64,000 nt of DNA from Stenotrophomonas sp. UBA2302 (GTDB lineage: Bacteria; Pseudomonadota; Gammaproteobacteria; Xanthomonadales; Xanthomonadaceae): contig DDVW01000003.1 of assembly GCA_002345545.1 (NCBI GenBank), forward strand, positions 31,072-95,071, read 5' to 3'. The translations under genes were made by a program, and so were the position numbers. This document shows, piece by piece, positions 44,064 through 55,080 of this stretch. The notes beneath the pieces were generated by a model. It searched no databases. It had not been told where the DNA came from and saw only the letters and a list, made by a program, of their open reading frames with translations. Position 1 is the stretch's first letter. Each line of letters starts with the position of its first letter.

Positions 44064-44531
44064 TCAGCGCTTGGGCTGCAGCATCGTCCCGGTGCACTTT
44101 TTCGAACCGCAGCGGCATTCCCAGATCTTTTTCAGCCGGGGTGTATGCCGCTCGGCCAACGTGATGCCGTAGTTGTAGGTCAATTCCTCGCCCGGCTTGA
44201 TAGCGCGGATGGCCTCGATGAACACCTTGTCGTCGGCCGGATCATCACCGTCCGTCTCGTGGATCAGCGCCTGACAGTTCGGCTCGCAGCTGTGGTTCAT
44301 CCAGCGCGCACTGTTGCCTTTGTAGTTGGCATCGATCACGTAGACCTCGTTGAGGGTGAACAGGAACGTATGCCCGCTCTCCACATCACCGCTGTCATCG
44401 GCATCCACTTCATCGTGGGTGCGGCGCATGCCCTTGTACTCGATGACCTGCTCGCCCTTCTTGATGGGCGCCAAGGCGAAAACGCCATTGCCATGAATGG
44501 AGGATTTGCGCGCTTGGATCTTCTTCGTCAT
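44064..44531 (-). CDS. SET-domain protein-lysine methyltransferase
   Basis: A 155-residue protein made almost only of a SET domain. It has GNGVFALAPIKKGEQVIEYKG (SAM site, read in part), the NHSCEPNC motif (Asn79, His80) with its pseudoknot, and ELTYNYG (Tyr119). A post-SET CxCxxxxC cluster with Cys139, Cys141 and Cys146 binds zinc. It should methylate lysine in a protein using S-adenosylmethionine. The bacterial target is unknown; the lysine-tailed HU protein nearby is a plausible candidate. Confidence 0.93.
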   Translation of the reverse strand: MTKKIQARKSSIHGNGVFALAPIKKGEQVIEYKGMRRTHDEVDADDSGDVESGHTFLFTLNEVYVIDANYKGNSARWMNHSCEPNCQALIHETDGDDPADDKVFIEAIRAIKPGEELTYNYGITLAERHTPRLKKIWECRCGSKKCTGTMLQPKR

Positions 44532-44638
44532 GGATGCGGCCAGGATTCAAAGGGAAGCCCGGATTCTCCCCCATACCGGCAGTTCAACCCAAGCACGGGA
44601 AAAGAACGCCCGCCTTGCAGGTCGCTGAACCGGGGAAC

Positions 44639-44667
44639 TTGGAGTCGGCGCCAGTAAAGCGTACAAT
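44639..44667 (+). promoter_or_regulatory. Promoter of the SUF operon
   Basis: TTGGAG (44639-44644), 17-base spacer, TACAAT (44662-44667), 28 bases before the ATG of the Rrf2 regulator. The regulator probably controls this promoter, as IscR does its own. Confidence 0.6.
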
Positions 44668-44695
44668 TTTGGTCCACATTGAATTTCCGGCCGAA

Positions 44696-45142
44696 ATGCT
44701 CCGCGTCACCAAGCTCACCGATTACGCCACCGTCGTGCTGACCGTGCTCGCCGCACGGCCGGCCGAAGTGCTGAGCGCGACCGAGCTGGCCGAGGCCGCC
44801 GGGCTGGAACCGCCCACTGTCAGCAAGCTGCTCAAGCCGCTGGCCCAGGCCAAGCTGGTGGAAGGCCTGCGCGGTGTGCGCGGTGGCTACCGGCTGACCC
44901 GCCCGGCCAGTGAGATCACCCTGATCGAGATCGTCGAGGCGATGGAAGGCCCGCTGGCGATCACCGAATGCAGCCAAGACGACAGCCAGTGCGGCATCGC
45001 CGAACAGTGTGGCGTGCGCTCCAACTGGCGCCTGATCAACGATGTGCTGGCCGACGCACTGCGTGGCGTCACCCTGGCACAGATGCTGCGCCCCTTACCG
45101 CTCACCGATCGCCGGCGCATCGATGTCGCCGTCGTCTCCTGA
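44696..45142 (+). CDS. Rrf2/IscR-type regulator of the SUF operon
   Basis: A 148-residue transcription regulator with a winged helix (LRVTKLTDYATVVLTVLA, LSATELAEAAGLEPPTVSKLL) and the IscR-like Cys trio Cys92, Cys99 and Cys105. The trio would hold a [2Fe-2S] cluster that senses Fe-S status. It is the first gene of the cluster and is followed after 20 bases by sufB. It matches the 'SUF system Fe-S cluster assembly regulator' type. Confidence 0.93.
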   Translation: MLRVTKLTDYATVVLTVLAARPAEVLSATELAEAAGLEPPTVSKLLKPLAQAKLVEGLRGVRGGYRLTRPASEITLIEIVEAMEGPLAITECSQDDSQCGIAEQCGVRSNWRLINDVLADALRGVTLAQMLRPLPLTDRRRIDVAVVS

Positions 45143-45162
45143 ATCAAACGTAGGCAGCCCAC

Positions 45163-46634
<1,472 letters not shown>

Positions 46635-46638
<4 letters not shown>

Positions 46639-47045
46639 GCCGCCTGCCGCTGCTCCTGCTGGCATTGCTGCCCGTGGCTGCCTCGGCCGCCGTGCCGGGC
46701 AAGGCCTGCGACGATGCCCGTACCCAGCTGGACATCAACGAATGCGCCGCACACGAGGCCGAGGCGGCCGATGCCGAGCTCAACGCCGTCTACCGGCAGG
46801 TGATGCAGAAACTGCAGGGCCAGCCGGTCGCCATCGACAAGCTGCGCACCGCCCAGCGCCTGTGGATCCCGCTGCGCGATGCCGACATCGCCGCGCGCTA
46901 CCCGGTGGGCAAGGACGAGAACCCGCACGTCCTGTACGGCTCGATGTACCCGATGCTGTATTCGGCCAACAAGGCCGAACTGACCCGGCAGCGCACCCGG
47001 TGGCTGCGCGCCACCTTCCTCGATCGCGCCGAAGGCGAGCTCTGA
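46635..47045 (+). CDS. Small exported LprI/DUF1311-like protein in the suf operon
   Basis: A 136-residue protein with a signal peptide ([15 protein letters not shown]) and the LprI-like pattern [33 protein letters not shown] (read in part). It has two Cys that could pair, and a helical C-terminal part. LprI proteins include lysozyme inhibitors. The gene overlaps sufB by four bases and precedes sufC by 36 bases. It is inside the operon although its product is periplasmic; its link to Fe-S assembly is unclear. Confidence 0.85.
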
Positions 47046-47081
47046 TCGCCCCGTCCCCTACACATTGAAGAACGCACCCTC

Positions 47082-47846
47082 ATGCTGAAGATCGAAAACC
47101 TCCACGCAAGCATTGCCGGCAAGGAAATCCTCAAGGGCCTGTCACTGGACGTGAAGCCCGGCCAAGTGCACGCCATCATGGGTCCCAACGGCGCCGGCAA
47201 ATCCACCTTGGGCAACGTGCTGTCCGGCCGCGAAGGCTATGAAGTGACCGACGGCAGCGTGCAGTTCGAAGGTGGCAACCTGCTGGAGCTGGAGCCGGAA
47301 GCGCGCGCCGCCGCCGGCCTGTTCCTGGCGTTCCAGTACCCGGTGGAAATCCCCGGCGTGAACAACACCTACTTCCTGCGCGCCGCGCTCAACGCCCAGC
47401 GCAAGGCGCGCGGCGAAGATGAGCTGGATTCGATGCAGTTCCTGAAGCTGGTCCGGCAGAAGCTGGCGGTGCTGCACCTGAAGGACGAGCTGCTGCACCG
47501 TGGCGTCAACGAAGGCTTCTCCGGTGGCGAGAAGAAGCGCAACGAGATCTTCCAACTGGCCGTGCTGGAGCCGAAGCTGGCAATCCTCGACGAGACCGAT
47601 TCCGGCCTGGACATCGACGCGCTCAAGAGCGTGGCCGATGGCGTCAACGCACTGCGCAGCCCAGAGCGCTCGTTCGTGGTCATCACCCATTACCAGCGCC
47701 TGCTCGACTACATCAAGCCGGACTTCGTGCATGTGCTGGGCGAAGGCCGCATCGTCAAGAGCGGTGGCCCGGAACTGGCGCTGGAACTGGAAGCCCACGG
47801 CTACGACTTCCTGAAGGACCGCGTGGTGCGCGAGGCGGTCAAGTAA
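47082..47846 (+). CDS. sufC: SUF ATPase SufC
   Basis: A 254-residue ABC-type ATPase with Walker A GPNGAGKST (residues 34-42), the signature FSGGEKKRNE and Walker B LAILDETDSGLDID. It powers the SufBCD scaffold. Its stop and the sufD ATG overlap by one base (TAATG), so the two are translationally coupled. Confidence 0.98.
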   Translation: MLKIENLHASIAGKEILKGLSLDVKPGQVHAIMGPNGAGKSTLGNVLSGREGYEVTDGSVQFEGGNLLELEPEARAAAGLFLAFQYPVEIPGVNNTYFLRAALNAQRKARGEDELDSMQFLKLVRQKLAVLHLKDELLHRGVNEGFSGGEKKRNEIFQLAVLEPKLAILDETDSGLDIDALKSVADGVNALRSPERSFVVITHYQRLLDYIKPDFVHVLGEGRIVKSGGPELALELEAHGYDFLKDRVVREAVK

Positions 47847-49108
47847 TGAGCGCGCTCCTGGAATCACTGGCCGCAGGCTTCTGCGGCAATGACGAACGCC
47901 GCGAGCGGCTCGATGCCGCGCTGCGCACCGGTCTGCCCGGCGCCCGCAACGAGGCGTGGAAGTACACCTCGCTGCGCCAGCTCGAACGTCGCACGTTCAG
48001 CGCCGCGCCACTGCAGGCCCCGTCCATCGATGCCGCGCTGCTGGCGGGTATTCCCGCGCCACGGCTGGTGTTCGTCAATGGTCGCCCCTGCACCACGCAC
48101 AGCGACCTGACCGGCCTTGATGCCGGCGTGCAGGTACGTACCGTCTCCGCGGTGAAGGACGAGGAGCCTGAGGCGCTGCGTTTCCTCGAGCGCCGCTTCG
48201 AGCGTGCCGATGAGGTGTTCGCCCAGCTCAATGCCGCACTTGCCGATGAAGGCGTGCTGGTACAGGTGGCCGAAGGCATCGTCAGCGAAGTCCCGCTGCA
48301 TCTGGTATTCGTCAGTGCAACCGATAGCACCGACCACGCCTGGCATCACCGCCATCTGGTCGAGCTGCGCCGTGGTGCTTCGCTGGGCCTGGTCGAGCAC
48401 CACCTGCAGGCCGGCGACAACGCCCATTTCGACAACACGCTGGTGCACGTGCACCTCGCCCAGGACGCGGTGCTCGCGCATGCCCGCGTGCAGGCCGGCA
48501 GCGCCCGCGCGACGTCGCTGCTGCGCACCGATGCGGTGCTGGCGCGCGATGCACAGTACCGTCGTATCGATCTGGAACTTGGGGCTGCGCTGAGCCGCCA
48601 TGAGCTCAACGTGCGGCTGGAAGGCGACAACGCCCACGTCACCGCCAATGGCGTGCTGCTGGGCAACGGCCGGCGCCATATCGACACCCGCCTGGGTATC
48701 GAGCACATCGCCCGCGATACCCGCGCCGAACTGGTGTGGCGCGGTGTGGCCACCAACCGCAGCCGCGTGGTGTTCCATGGCGGCATCCATATCCGTGCCG
48801 GCGCCGATGGTACCGATGCGAACCTGTCCAACAAGAACCTGCTGCTGTCGGCCGATGCCGAGATCGATACCCAGCCGACGCTGGTGATCGATGCTGAGGA
48901 GGTCAAGGCCGCGCATGGCGCCACCGTGGGCCAGCTCGATGACAACGCGCTGTTCTACCTGCGCTCGCGTGGCCTGCCGGCCGAGCAGGCGCGCGCCATG
49001 CTCAGCGCCGCGTTCTGCCATGAGCCGCTGTCCGCAGTGGCGGCCGACCTTACCGACACCCTGACCCGGCATCTGGACCAGGCGTTGCAGCAGGCAGGCA
49101 TGGCATGA
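47846..49108 (+). CDS. sufD: Fe-S scaffold partner SufD
   Basis: A 420-residue protein of the SufB/SufD beta-helix family. It has ARNEAWKYTSLRQLERRTFS at the N-terminus and the C-terminal KAAHGATVGQLDDNALFYLRSRGL core (read in part). It forms SufBC2D and helps iron entry. It overlaps sufS by four bases (ATGA). Confidence 0.96.
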   Translation: MSALLESLAAGFCGNDERRERLDAALRTGLPGARNEAWKYTSLRQLERRTFSAAPLQAPSIDAALLAGIPAPRLVFVNGRPCTTHSDLTGLDAGVQVRTVSAVKDEEPEALRFLERRFERADEVFAQLNAALADEGVLVQVAEGIVSEVPLHLVFVSATDSTDHAWHHRHLVELRRGASLGLVEHHLQAGDNAHFDNTLVHVHLAQDAVLAHARVQAGSARATSLLRTDAVLARDAQYRRIDLELGAALSRHELNVRLEGDNAHVTANGVLLGNGRRHIDTRLGIEHIARDTRAELVWRGVATNRSRVVFHGGIHIRAGADGTDANLSNKNLLLSADAEIDTQPTLVIDAEEVKAAHGATVGQLDDNALFYLRSRGLPAEQARAMLSAAFCHEPLSAVAADLTDTLTRHLDQALQQAGMA

Positions 49109-50361
49109 ACCTATCCTCCCCGCGCCTGATCCGTCCGCCGGCCAGCGCCCCCGACTGGCAGCGTGTACGTGCCGATTTCCCGCTGCTGATGCGGGAAGTC
49201 AACGGCAAGCCGCTGGTGTACTTCGACAATGCCAATACCGCGCAGAAACCGGTGTCGGTGATTGGCGCGGTGGACGAGTTCTACCGCCGCTACAACGCCA
49301 ATGTCAGCCGCGCGGTGCATGCACTGGGCAGCGAGGCCACCGAGGCCTACGAAGGCGCGCGCACCAAGCTGGCACGCTTTTTCAACGTACGCGCCAACGA
49401 ACTGGTGCTGTGCAGCGGCACCACCTTCGCGATCAACCTGGTGGCCTACTCGTGGGCACTGCCGCGACTGAAGGCCGGCGATGTGATCCTGGTGTCGCGC
49501 ATGGAACACCACGCCAACATCGTGCCGTGGCAGCTGGTCGCCCAGCGCACCGGTGCCACCCTCCGCGTGGCCGAGATCAGTCCCGACGGCAGCCTGGACA
49601 TGGACGCGCTGCATGCGGCGATGACGCCCGAGGTCAAGCTGCTGGCGCTGACCCACGTCTCCAACGTGCTGGGCACCATCAACCCGGTGCGCGAGATCTG
49701 CCGTGAGGCGCGCAAGCGCGGCATCACCACCGTTATCGACGGCTCGCAGGCGGCTCCGCACCTGAGCGTGGATATCGCCGCCGTCGGTTGCGATTTCTAC
49801 GCCATCACCGGCCACAAGATGTGCGGTCCGACCGGCACCGGCGCGCTGTGGGCCCGCCGCGAGCTGCTGCAGGAAATGCCGCCATTTCTCGGCGGCGGCG
49901 AGATGATCAAGGAAGTCAGCTTCGACGGCACCGTGTTCAACGATGCCCCGCACAAGTTCGAAGCCGGCACCCCGAACATCGCCGGCTTCATCGGCCTGGG
50001 CGTGGCGGCGGATTATCTGGAATCACGGGGTCGCGAGCATATCGCCGCCCGCGAGCAGGAACTGCTGGCCCACCTCACCGAGGAACTGCAACGCATCGAC
50101 GGCCTGCGCATCTTCGGCACCGCTCCGCACAAGGCGGCGGTGGTGTCGTTCCAGATCGAAGGTGCACATTCGCACGACCTGGCCACCCTGCTCGACCTGC
50201 AGGGCGTGGCGGTGCGCTCGGGCCAGCATTGCGCGCATCCGCTGCTGCAGTATTTCGGCGTGGCCGCTACCTGCCGCGCTTCGCTGGCGTTCTACAACAC
50301 GCATGAGGAAATCGAGGCGTTCATGGCCGCGCTGAAAAAGGTCCGCACCCTGCTGGGCTGA
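49105..50361 (+). CDS. sufS: Cysteine desulfurase SufS
   Basis: A 418-residue PLP enzyme that supplies sulfur to SUF. The cofactor Lys is K238 in ITGHKMCGPTGTG, and the catalytic Cys is C376 in RSGQHCAHPLL. A group II desulfurase normally needs SufE or SufU, and no such gene lies in this window. It is the last clear gene of the suf operon. Confidence 0.97.
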   Translation: MNLSSPRLIRPPASAPDWQRVRADFPLLMREVNGKPLVYFDNANTAQKPVSVIGAVDEFYRRYNANVSRAVHALGSEATEAYEGARTKLARFFNVRANELVLCSGTTFAINLVAYSWALPRLKAGDVILVSRMEHHANIVPWQLVAQRTGATLRVAEISPDGSLDMDALHAAMTPEVKLLALTHVSNVLGTINPVREICREARKRGITTVIDGSQAAPHLSVDIAAVGCDFYAITGHKMCGPTGTGALWARRELLQEMPPFLGGGEMIKEVSFDGTVFNDAPHKFEAGTPNIAGFIGLGVAADYLESRGREHIAAREQELLAHLTEELQRIDGLRIFGTAPHKAAVVSFQIEGAHSHDLATLLDLQGVAVRSGQHCAHPLLQYFGVAATCRASLAFYNTHEEIEAFMAALKKVRTLLG

Positions 50362-50466
50362 GACCTTGACGATCTCCGCGCCGGGGCACGTGCAATGCGG
50401 CCCCGGCTGTACCACGCCCCGCCCGCAGCAGTGGCGCCACGCAAACCCCATCGGTGCCGCGACCGC

Positions 50467-50472
50467 TAGAAT
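50467..50472 (+). promoter_or_regulatory. -10-like hexamer six bases before the GNAT ATG
   Basis: TAGAAT at 50467-50472, then six bases, then ATG at 50479: possible leaderless start. It suggests the GNAT-Rieske pair has its own promoter besides read-through from suf. Confidence 0.4.
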
Positions 50473-50478
50473 GCGCAC

Positions 50479-51015
50479 ATGGACCTGCTTACCTTCCGCA
50501 TCGCCACCGCAGCCGACATCCCGGCGCTGATTGAACTGGTCACTTCCGCCTATCGCGGTGACGCCTCGCGCGCCGGCTGGACCACCGAGGCCGACATTCT
50601 CGATGGCCAGCGCGTGGACGCGGAGGCGATCACCGCCGACCTCAACCGTCCACGCAGCGTGATCCTGCTGGCCGAGCAGGCCGGCATCCTGATGGCCTGC
50701 TGCCATATCGCCGATGAGGACGGTCACGGCTATTTCGGCATGTTCGCGGTGAGCCCGCAGGCGCAGGGCGGCGGTGTCGGCAAGCAGGTCATGCACCATG
50801 CCGAGCAGTTCGTCGCCACGCAGTGGCGGTTGCCGACGATGCAGATGACGGTGATCGATTGCCGCGAGGAATTGATCGCCTTCTACGAACGTCGTGGTTA
50901 TGTCCGTACCGGCATCAAGAAGCCGTTTCCGTACGGCGATGAGCGCTTCGGCATTCCCAAGCGCGATGACCTGCAATTCGAAATACTGGAAAAGCCCCTG
51001 GGAGCCGTTGCATGA
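50479..51015 (+). CDS. GNAT family acetyltransferase
   Basis: A 178-residue GNAT-fold protein with the acetyl-CoA loop QAQGGGVGKQVMHHAE (about residues 94-109) and the C-terminal YERRGYVRTGIKKPFPYGDERFG. Substrate unknown. Its stop overlaps the start of the Rieske gene (ATGA), so the two are coupled. The position just after the suf operon hints at a link with iron or cofactor metabolism, but this is inference. Confidence 0.88.
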   Translation: MDLLTFRIATAADIPALIELVTSAYRGDASRAGWTTEADILDGQRVDAEAITADLNRPRSVILLAEQAGILMACCHIADEDGHGYFGMFAVSPQAQGGGVGKQVMHHAEQFVATQWRLPTMQMTVIDCREELIAFYERRGYVRTGIKKPFPYGDERFGIPKRDDLQFEILEKPLGAVA

Positions 51016-51344
51016 GCGAGACCTGGACCTTCATCTGCGCCAGCGAGGAACTGCTGCCCGGTGAAATGAAGACCGCCTTCGATGAGGTGACCGATGCCGC
51101 CATCGTCGTGTTCAATCTGGACGGCGAGCTGTACGCGCTGGAAGACCAGTGCACCCACGAGGAGTTCGAACTGTCCGCCGGTGCCATCAATCCGGTCGAA
51201 GGCAGTGTCGAATGCATCCTGCATGGCGCCCGTTTCGATATCCGCGATGGCAGCGCGCTGTGCGCCCCGGCTTACACCCCGGTGCCGAAGTTCCCGGTCA
51301 AGCGTGAAAACGGCGGCATCTGGGCCCGCGACGACCGCGACTGA
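51012..51344 (+). CDS. Rieske [2Fe-2S] ferredoxin
   Basis: A 110-residue Rieske-type protein of the non-heme dioxygenase ferredoxin kind. Cluster ligands are Cys47-x-His49 and Cys68-x-x-His71, in CTHEEFELSAG and CILHGARFDI. It is soluble, with no signal peptide. No oxygenase subunit is nearby. Its place behind SUF suggests a role as electron donor to Fe-S assembly or iron handling. Confidence 0.93.
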   Translation: MSETWTFICASEELLPGEMKTAFDEVTDAAIVVFNLDGELYALEDQCTHEEFELSAGAINPVEGSVECILHGARFDIRDGSALCAPAYTPVPKFPVKRENGGIWARDDRD

Positions 51345-51409
51345 GTCCCCCGGCAGGAGCCATTGCCGCTGACTTGAGCCAGTGGAATAGATCGCCAACC
51401 GTAATCGCA

Positions 51410-51438
51410 TTGCGAACGCAAACAATTCTCAATAAGAT
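51410..51438 (+). promoter_or_regulatory. Fur-box-like promoter 1, upstream of a TonB receptor
   Basis: TTGCGA (51410-51415), 17-base spacer, TAAGAT (51433-51438). The spacer contains ATTCTCA (51425-51431), the right half of a Fur site. The matching 7-1-7 window (51417-51431) agrees with TGATAATnATTATCA at 9 of 14 arm bases. Iron-loaded Fur would block the promoter. Confidence 0.55.
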
Positions 51439-51481
51439 ATAGACCTGTCGCAGCCCGCGACGATTCGGCCTCCGCCCACCC

Positions 51482-51922
51482 GTGCTCCGCCTGCACTCCA
51501 TGGCTGTCGTCCTCCACACCGCCTTCGTGCGGCAACTGGCGCTATGGGCGGGCACCCTGCTGGTCCTGGCACTGGCGGCCTCGTCCCTGCCGGCCTTGCC
51601 CGGCATGGCGACTCCCGGCACGACCGCTGCCGACAGCATCACCATCGCGCTGCAGGCACCCGGCGGGAAGCTGCCGGAGACGTTGCCGGTGGCCGCCATC
51701 GCATCGGCCGAGTCGGAACTGGAAACCCCACACGCCCTGCGCCAGCGCCGCCGCCGGGCCGTGTCCGCCGACACCGGCACATCGCCGCCGCGTGCCGAAG
51801 ACGTGCTCCATGCGGCCGCCACCGAAACCGGGGTAAGGCGCGCCTGCTGCCGCCAGCAGGCCTATCCGCTGGACCCGCACCTGCGCCTGCTCAACCCCGG
51901 CAACGCCCCGCCACTGGCCTGA
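51482..51922 (+). CDS. Small anchored protein upstream of the TonB receptor
   Basis: A possible 146-residue protein with one hydrophobic segment (AFVRQLALWAGTLLVLALAA) near the N-terminus. A Pro/Ala/Thr-rich stretch, an Arg cluster (RQRRRR) and two adjacent Cys near the end follow. No family recognised. An alternative start is the ATG seven codons later (MAVVLHTAFV). It lies between a Fur-like promoter and the receptor gene; another small protein is in the same position at 55898. It could be a regulator, a periplasmic accessory or an unusually long leader. Confidence 0.5.
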   Translation: MLRLHSMAVVLHTAFVRQLALWAGTLLVLALAASSLPALPGMATPGTTAADSITIALQAPGGKLPETLPVAAIASAESELETPHALRQRRRRAVSADTGTSPPRAEDVLHAAATETGVRRACCRQQAYPLDPHLRLLNPGNAPPLA

Positions 51923-52051
51923 ATCCAGCCTCCACCCGCCGCCCTCGTCGCGGGTATCGCCATTGCTGCCGCGCCTACCGGCTCCCATCGCCCTGCCCCT
52001 GCCGTCGCACCGCCAGGCCGTCTGCCGCTTTCCCTTTTCCAGAGTTCCTCC

Positions 52052-54337
52052 ATGAATTCCATCCGTACCCCGTTGACCTCCGCCCTGCTGCTCGCCATCG
52101 GCAGCCCACTTGCCGCCCATGCCGCACCCGACGACGCGAACGCCGATTCCGCATCGGGCAGCCCCACCGATCTGGATCGCGTGCAGGTCCGCGGCAGCTG
52201 GTTCAACCCGTCCTCACCGAAGTTCACCGCCGAGCTGCTGGACACGCCGAAGTCGGTATCCATCGTCCCGGAAAAGCTGATCAGCGAGACCGGCGCGACC
52301 AGCCTGCAGGATGCGCTGCGCATGGTGCCGGGCATCACCTTCGGGGCCGGCGAAGGCGGCAACCCGACCGGTGACCGCCCCTTCATCCGCGGCTTCGATT
52401 CGCAGAGCAACATCTTCGTCGACGGCCTGCGTGACGTCGGCTCGCAGACCCGCGAGGTCTTCGACCTGGAGCAGGTGGAAGTGGTCAAGGGCCCGAGCTC
52501 GGCCTACGGTGGTCGCGATTCGGGCGGTGGCAGCCTCAATCTGGTCAGCAAGACCCCGAAGCTGAAGAACGAGACCCGCGCCAGCATGGGCGTGGGCACC
52601 GACAGCTACGCGCGCGGCACCGTGGATGCGAACTACGTGCTCGGCGACGGCATCGCCGCACGCCTGAACCTGATGAAGCACGAGTCCGACATCGCCGGCC
52701 GTGATGCGGCCAATGTCAGCCGCTGGGGTATCGCGCCGTCGATCGCATTCGGCCTGAACGGCCCGGCGCAGGTGATCGCCAGCCACTACCACATGGAAAC
52801 CGACGACCTGCCCGATGCCGGCGGCTTCCCGTACAGCAACCCGTTCCCGGCCAGTTCGCCCAATGCCGACCTCAACGGCGACGGCAGCCCGCTGGTGCCG
52901 GACCGCAACAACTACTACGGTCTGAAGGAGCGCGACTTCCAGCGCACCCGCGCCGACATCAGCACGCTGGACGCCAGCTACGACTTCGGTGGCCACAAGC
53001 TGCGCAACATCGCGCGTCTGGGCAACACCAGCAACGACTACCTGTGGACCCAGCCGGACGACAGCAAGGGCAATCCCAACCTGTACGGCACGCTGTGGCG
53101 CCGCACCAACAGCCGCGCGGTCGATGTGAAGAGCTTTGTCGACCAGCTGAGCCTGACCGGCCGTTTCGAAACCGGCGCGCTGCAGCACAGCTACAGCACC
53201 GGCGTGGAATACAGCGACGAGAAGATGCGCCGCGGCAGCTACCTGATGTCGCCGGGCACCAACAACCCGCTGACCAATGGCACCAGCTGCCCGACCACCG
53301 GCGCGGCCACCGGCTGGAACTGCACCGACTTCGACAACCCGAACCCGAACGACCCATGGGCGGCCAGCCATCTGCTCTATCGCAGCGACAAGGCGCTGGA
53401 TGTGCGGCAGACCACCCGGACCCGCTCTGCCTACCTGTTCGACACCATCGAGTTCACTGCGCAGTGGTCGGTCAACCTGGGCCTGCGCTATGACGACTTC
53501 TCCACCGAGCTGGTCACGCCGGTCGCCGGCCAGGCGCCGACGCGGGTGCGCAATGACAGCGACTTTGTGAACTACCAGGTGGGCGTGGTCTACAAGCCGG
53601 CCGCCAACGGCAGCATCTACCTGTCCTGGGGCACCTCCTCCACGCCGCCGGGCATGGATGGCGGCGACGGCTCGGACGGCCTGACCGCCGCAGTGGCCGA
53701 TCTCAAGCCGCAGGAAACCACCAACATCGAGCTGGGCAGCAAGTGGGACCTGTTCGACAACCGCCTGAACCTGACCGCGGCGGCATTCCACACGGTGATG
53801 GACAACGCCCGCGTCACCATCGACAACGGCACCAGCCAGAACGCCGGCAAGAAGGCGATCAATGGCGTCGAGATCGGCTTCACCGGCCAGCTCAGCGACC
53901 GCTGGAGCCTGTACGGCGGCTACACCTGGCTGGATTCGGAGCTGAAGGACAACGGCTACGTCTGCGCGGCGCCGGTGGGCCGCAGCTGTCCGGGCGGGGT
54001 CTATGTGCCCTCGCCGAACAACGGCAACCTGTTCCCGAACACCGCCAGGCACAGCGCCAGCCTGTGGAGCAGCTACACGCTGCCGTTCGGCCTGACCCTG
54101 GGCGCCGGCGCCACCTACTCGGACAGGCAGTACGGTGATGTCGCCAACACCAAGTGGATTCCCGGCTACACCCGCTGGGACGCGATGGCCAGCTACGTCC
54201 TGCAGGACAACATCAGCCTGCAGTTGAACCTGCAGAACCTCACCGACAAGACCTATTTCACCAAGGCCTACGCCTCGCACTACGCGGCCATCGCCCCGGG
54301 GCGCGCGGCCACGCTGGCGCTCAATGTGAAATTCTGA
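52052..54337 (+). CDS. piuA: TonB-dependent siderophore receptor, Fiu/PiuA-like
   Basis: A 761-residue outer-membrane receptor. After the signal peptide ([14 protein letters not shown]) comes the plug domain at about residues 40-165 ([46 protein letters not shown]). A 22-strand beta barrel ends in Phe (LALNVKF). It is likely to import catechol siderophores. It is followed by piuC, as in Pseudomonas piuA-piuC and E. coli fiu-ybiX. The gene symbol follows this neighbour. Confidence 0.9.
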   Translation: MNSIRTPLTSALLLAIGSPLAAHAAPDDANADSASGSPTDLDRVQVRGSWFNPSSPKFTAELLDTPKSVSIVPEKLISETGATSLQDALRMVPGITFGAGEGGNPTGDRPFIRGFDSQSNIFVDGLRDVGSQTREVFDLEQVEVVKGPSSAYGGRDSGGGSLNLVSKTPKLKNETRASMGVGTDSYARGTVDANYVLGDGIAARLNLMKHESDIAGRDAANVSRWGIAPSIAFGLNGPAQVIASHYHMETDDLPDAGGFPYSNPFPASSPNADLNGDGSPLVPDRNNYYGLKERDFQRTRADISTLDASYDFGGHKLRNIARLGNTSNDYLWTQPDDSKGNPNLYGTLWRRTNSRAVDVKSFVDQLSLTGRFETGALQHSYSTGVEYSDEKMRRGSYLMSPGTNNPLTNGTSCPTTGAATGWNCTDFDNPNPNDPWAASHLLYRSDKALDVRQTTRTRSAYLFDTIEFTAQWSVNLGLRYDDFSTELVTPVAGQAPTRVRNDSDFVNYQVGVVYKPAANGSIYLSWGTSSTPPGMDGGDGSDGLTAAVADLKPQETTNIELGSKWDLFDNRLNLTAAAFHTVMDNARVTIDNGTSQNAGKKAINGVEIGFTGQLSDRWSLYGGYTWLDSELKDNGYVCAAPVGRSCPGGVYVPSPNNGNLFPNTARHSASLWSSYTLPFGLTLGAGATYSDRQYGDVANTKWIPGYTRWDAMASYVLQDNISLQLNLQNLTDKTYFTKAYASHYAAIAPGRAATLALNVKF

Positions 54338-54345
54338 CCCGACCC

Positions 54346-54368
54346 GCCCCCGGCTCCGCGCCGGGGGC
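54346..54368 (+). other. Hairpin between the receptor and piuC
   Basis: A perfect 9-bp G+C stem GCCCCCGGC / GCCGGGGGC with a 5-base loop, starting eight bases after the receptor stop. It lacks a T-tract, so it is unlikely to be a full terminator. It could lower piuC expression or protect the receptor mRNA. Confidence 0.5.
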
Positions 54369-54387
54369 CTCGTCCACGAGGCAACCG

Positions 54388-55080
54388 ATGCTGCTGCATA
54401 TCCCCGATGTACTCACGCGTGAGCAGGTCGCTTTGGCCCGCCAGCGCCTGCAGGAAGCGGACTGGGCCGACGGCAAGGCCACCGCCGGCTACCAGTCGGC
54501 GCAGGCCAAGCAGAACCTGCAGCTGCCCGAATCCGACCCGGCCGCACGGGCGCTGGGTTCGCTGATTCTCGACGCACTCGGCCGCAACAACACCTTCTTC
54601 GCCGCCGCATTGCCGCGACGGATCTATCCGCCGCTGTTCAACTGCTACCGCGAAGGCCAGACCTTCGGCTTCCACGTCGACAACGCCATCCGCTACGACC
54701 ACATCAGCCGCGCCGGTGATCCGCAGCCGGTGCGTACCGATCTGTCGGCGACCTTGTTCCTTTCCGATCCGGACGAATACGACGGCGGCGAGCTGGTCAT
54801 CGAGGACACCTACGGCAACCAGCGGGTGAAGCTGCCGGCCGGCCACATGGTGCTGTACCCGGGCACCAGCCTGCACCAGGTCACCCCGGTCACCCGCGGC
54901 GCACGCGTGGCTTCGTTCTTCTGGACCCAGAGCATGGTCCGTGACGACGGTCATCGCCGCCTGCTGTGGGAACTGGACCTGTCGATCCGTCGCCTCACCC
55001 ACGACCATCCACAACACCCCTCCCTGGTCAGCCTGACCGGCGTCTATCACAACCTGCTGCGGCAATGGGCCGAGGCGTGA
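54388..55080 (+). CDS. piuC: Fe(II)/2-oxoglutarate-dependent PKHD-type hydroxylase PiuC
   Basis: A 230-residue dioxygenase starting at the ATG at 54388 ([21 protein letters not shown]). Iron ligands are His96-x-Asp98 and His163, with Arg173 for 2-oxoglutarate. The family is YbiX/PiuC, which is iron-regulated and adjoins catechol siderophore receptors; its substrate has not been settled. The stop overlaps the likely start of the next gene. Confidence 0.95.
   Translation: MLLHIPDVLTREQVALARQRLQEADWADGKATAGYQSAQAKQNLQLPESDPAARALGSLILDALGRNNTFFAAALPRRIYPPLFNCYREGQTFGFHVDNAIRYDHISRAGDPQPVRTDLSATLFLSDPDEYDGGELVIEDTYGNQRVKLPAGHMVLYPGTSLHQVTPVTRGARVASFFWTQSMVRDDGHRRLLWELDLSIRRLTHDHPQHPSLVSLTGVYHNLLRQWAEA

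Noticed and set aside
52214..54280. 688-codon open frame on the minus strand
   Set aside because: Antisense to the TonB-dependent receptor; no recognisable motif.
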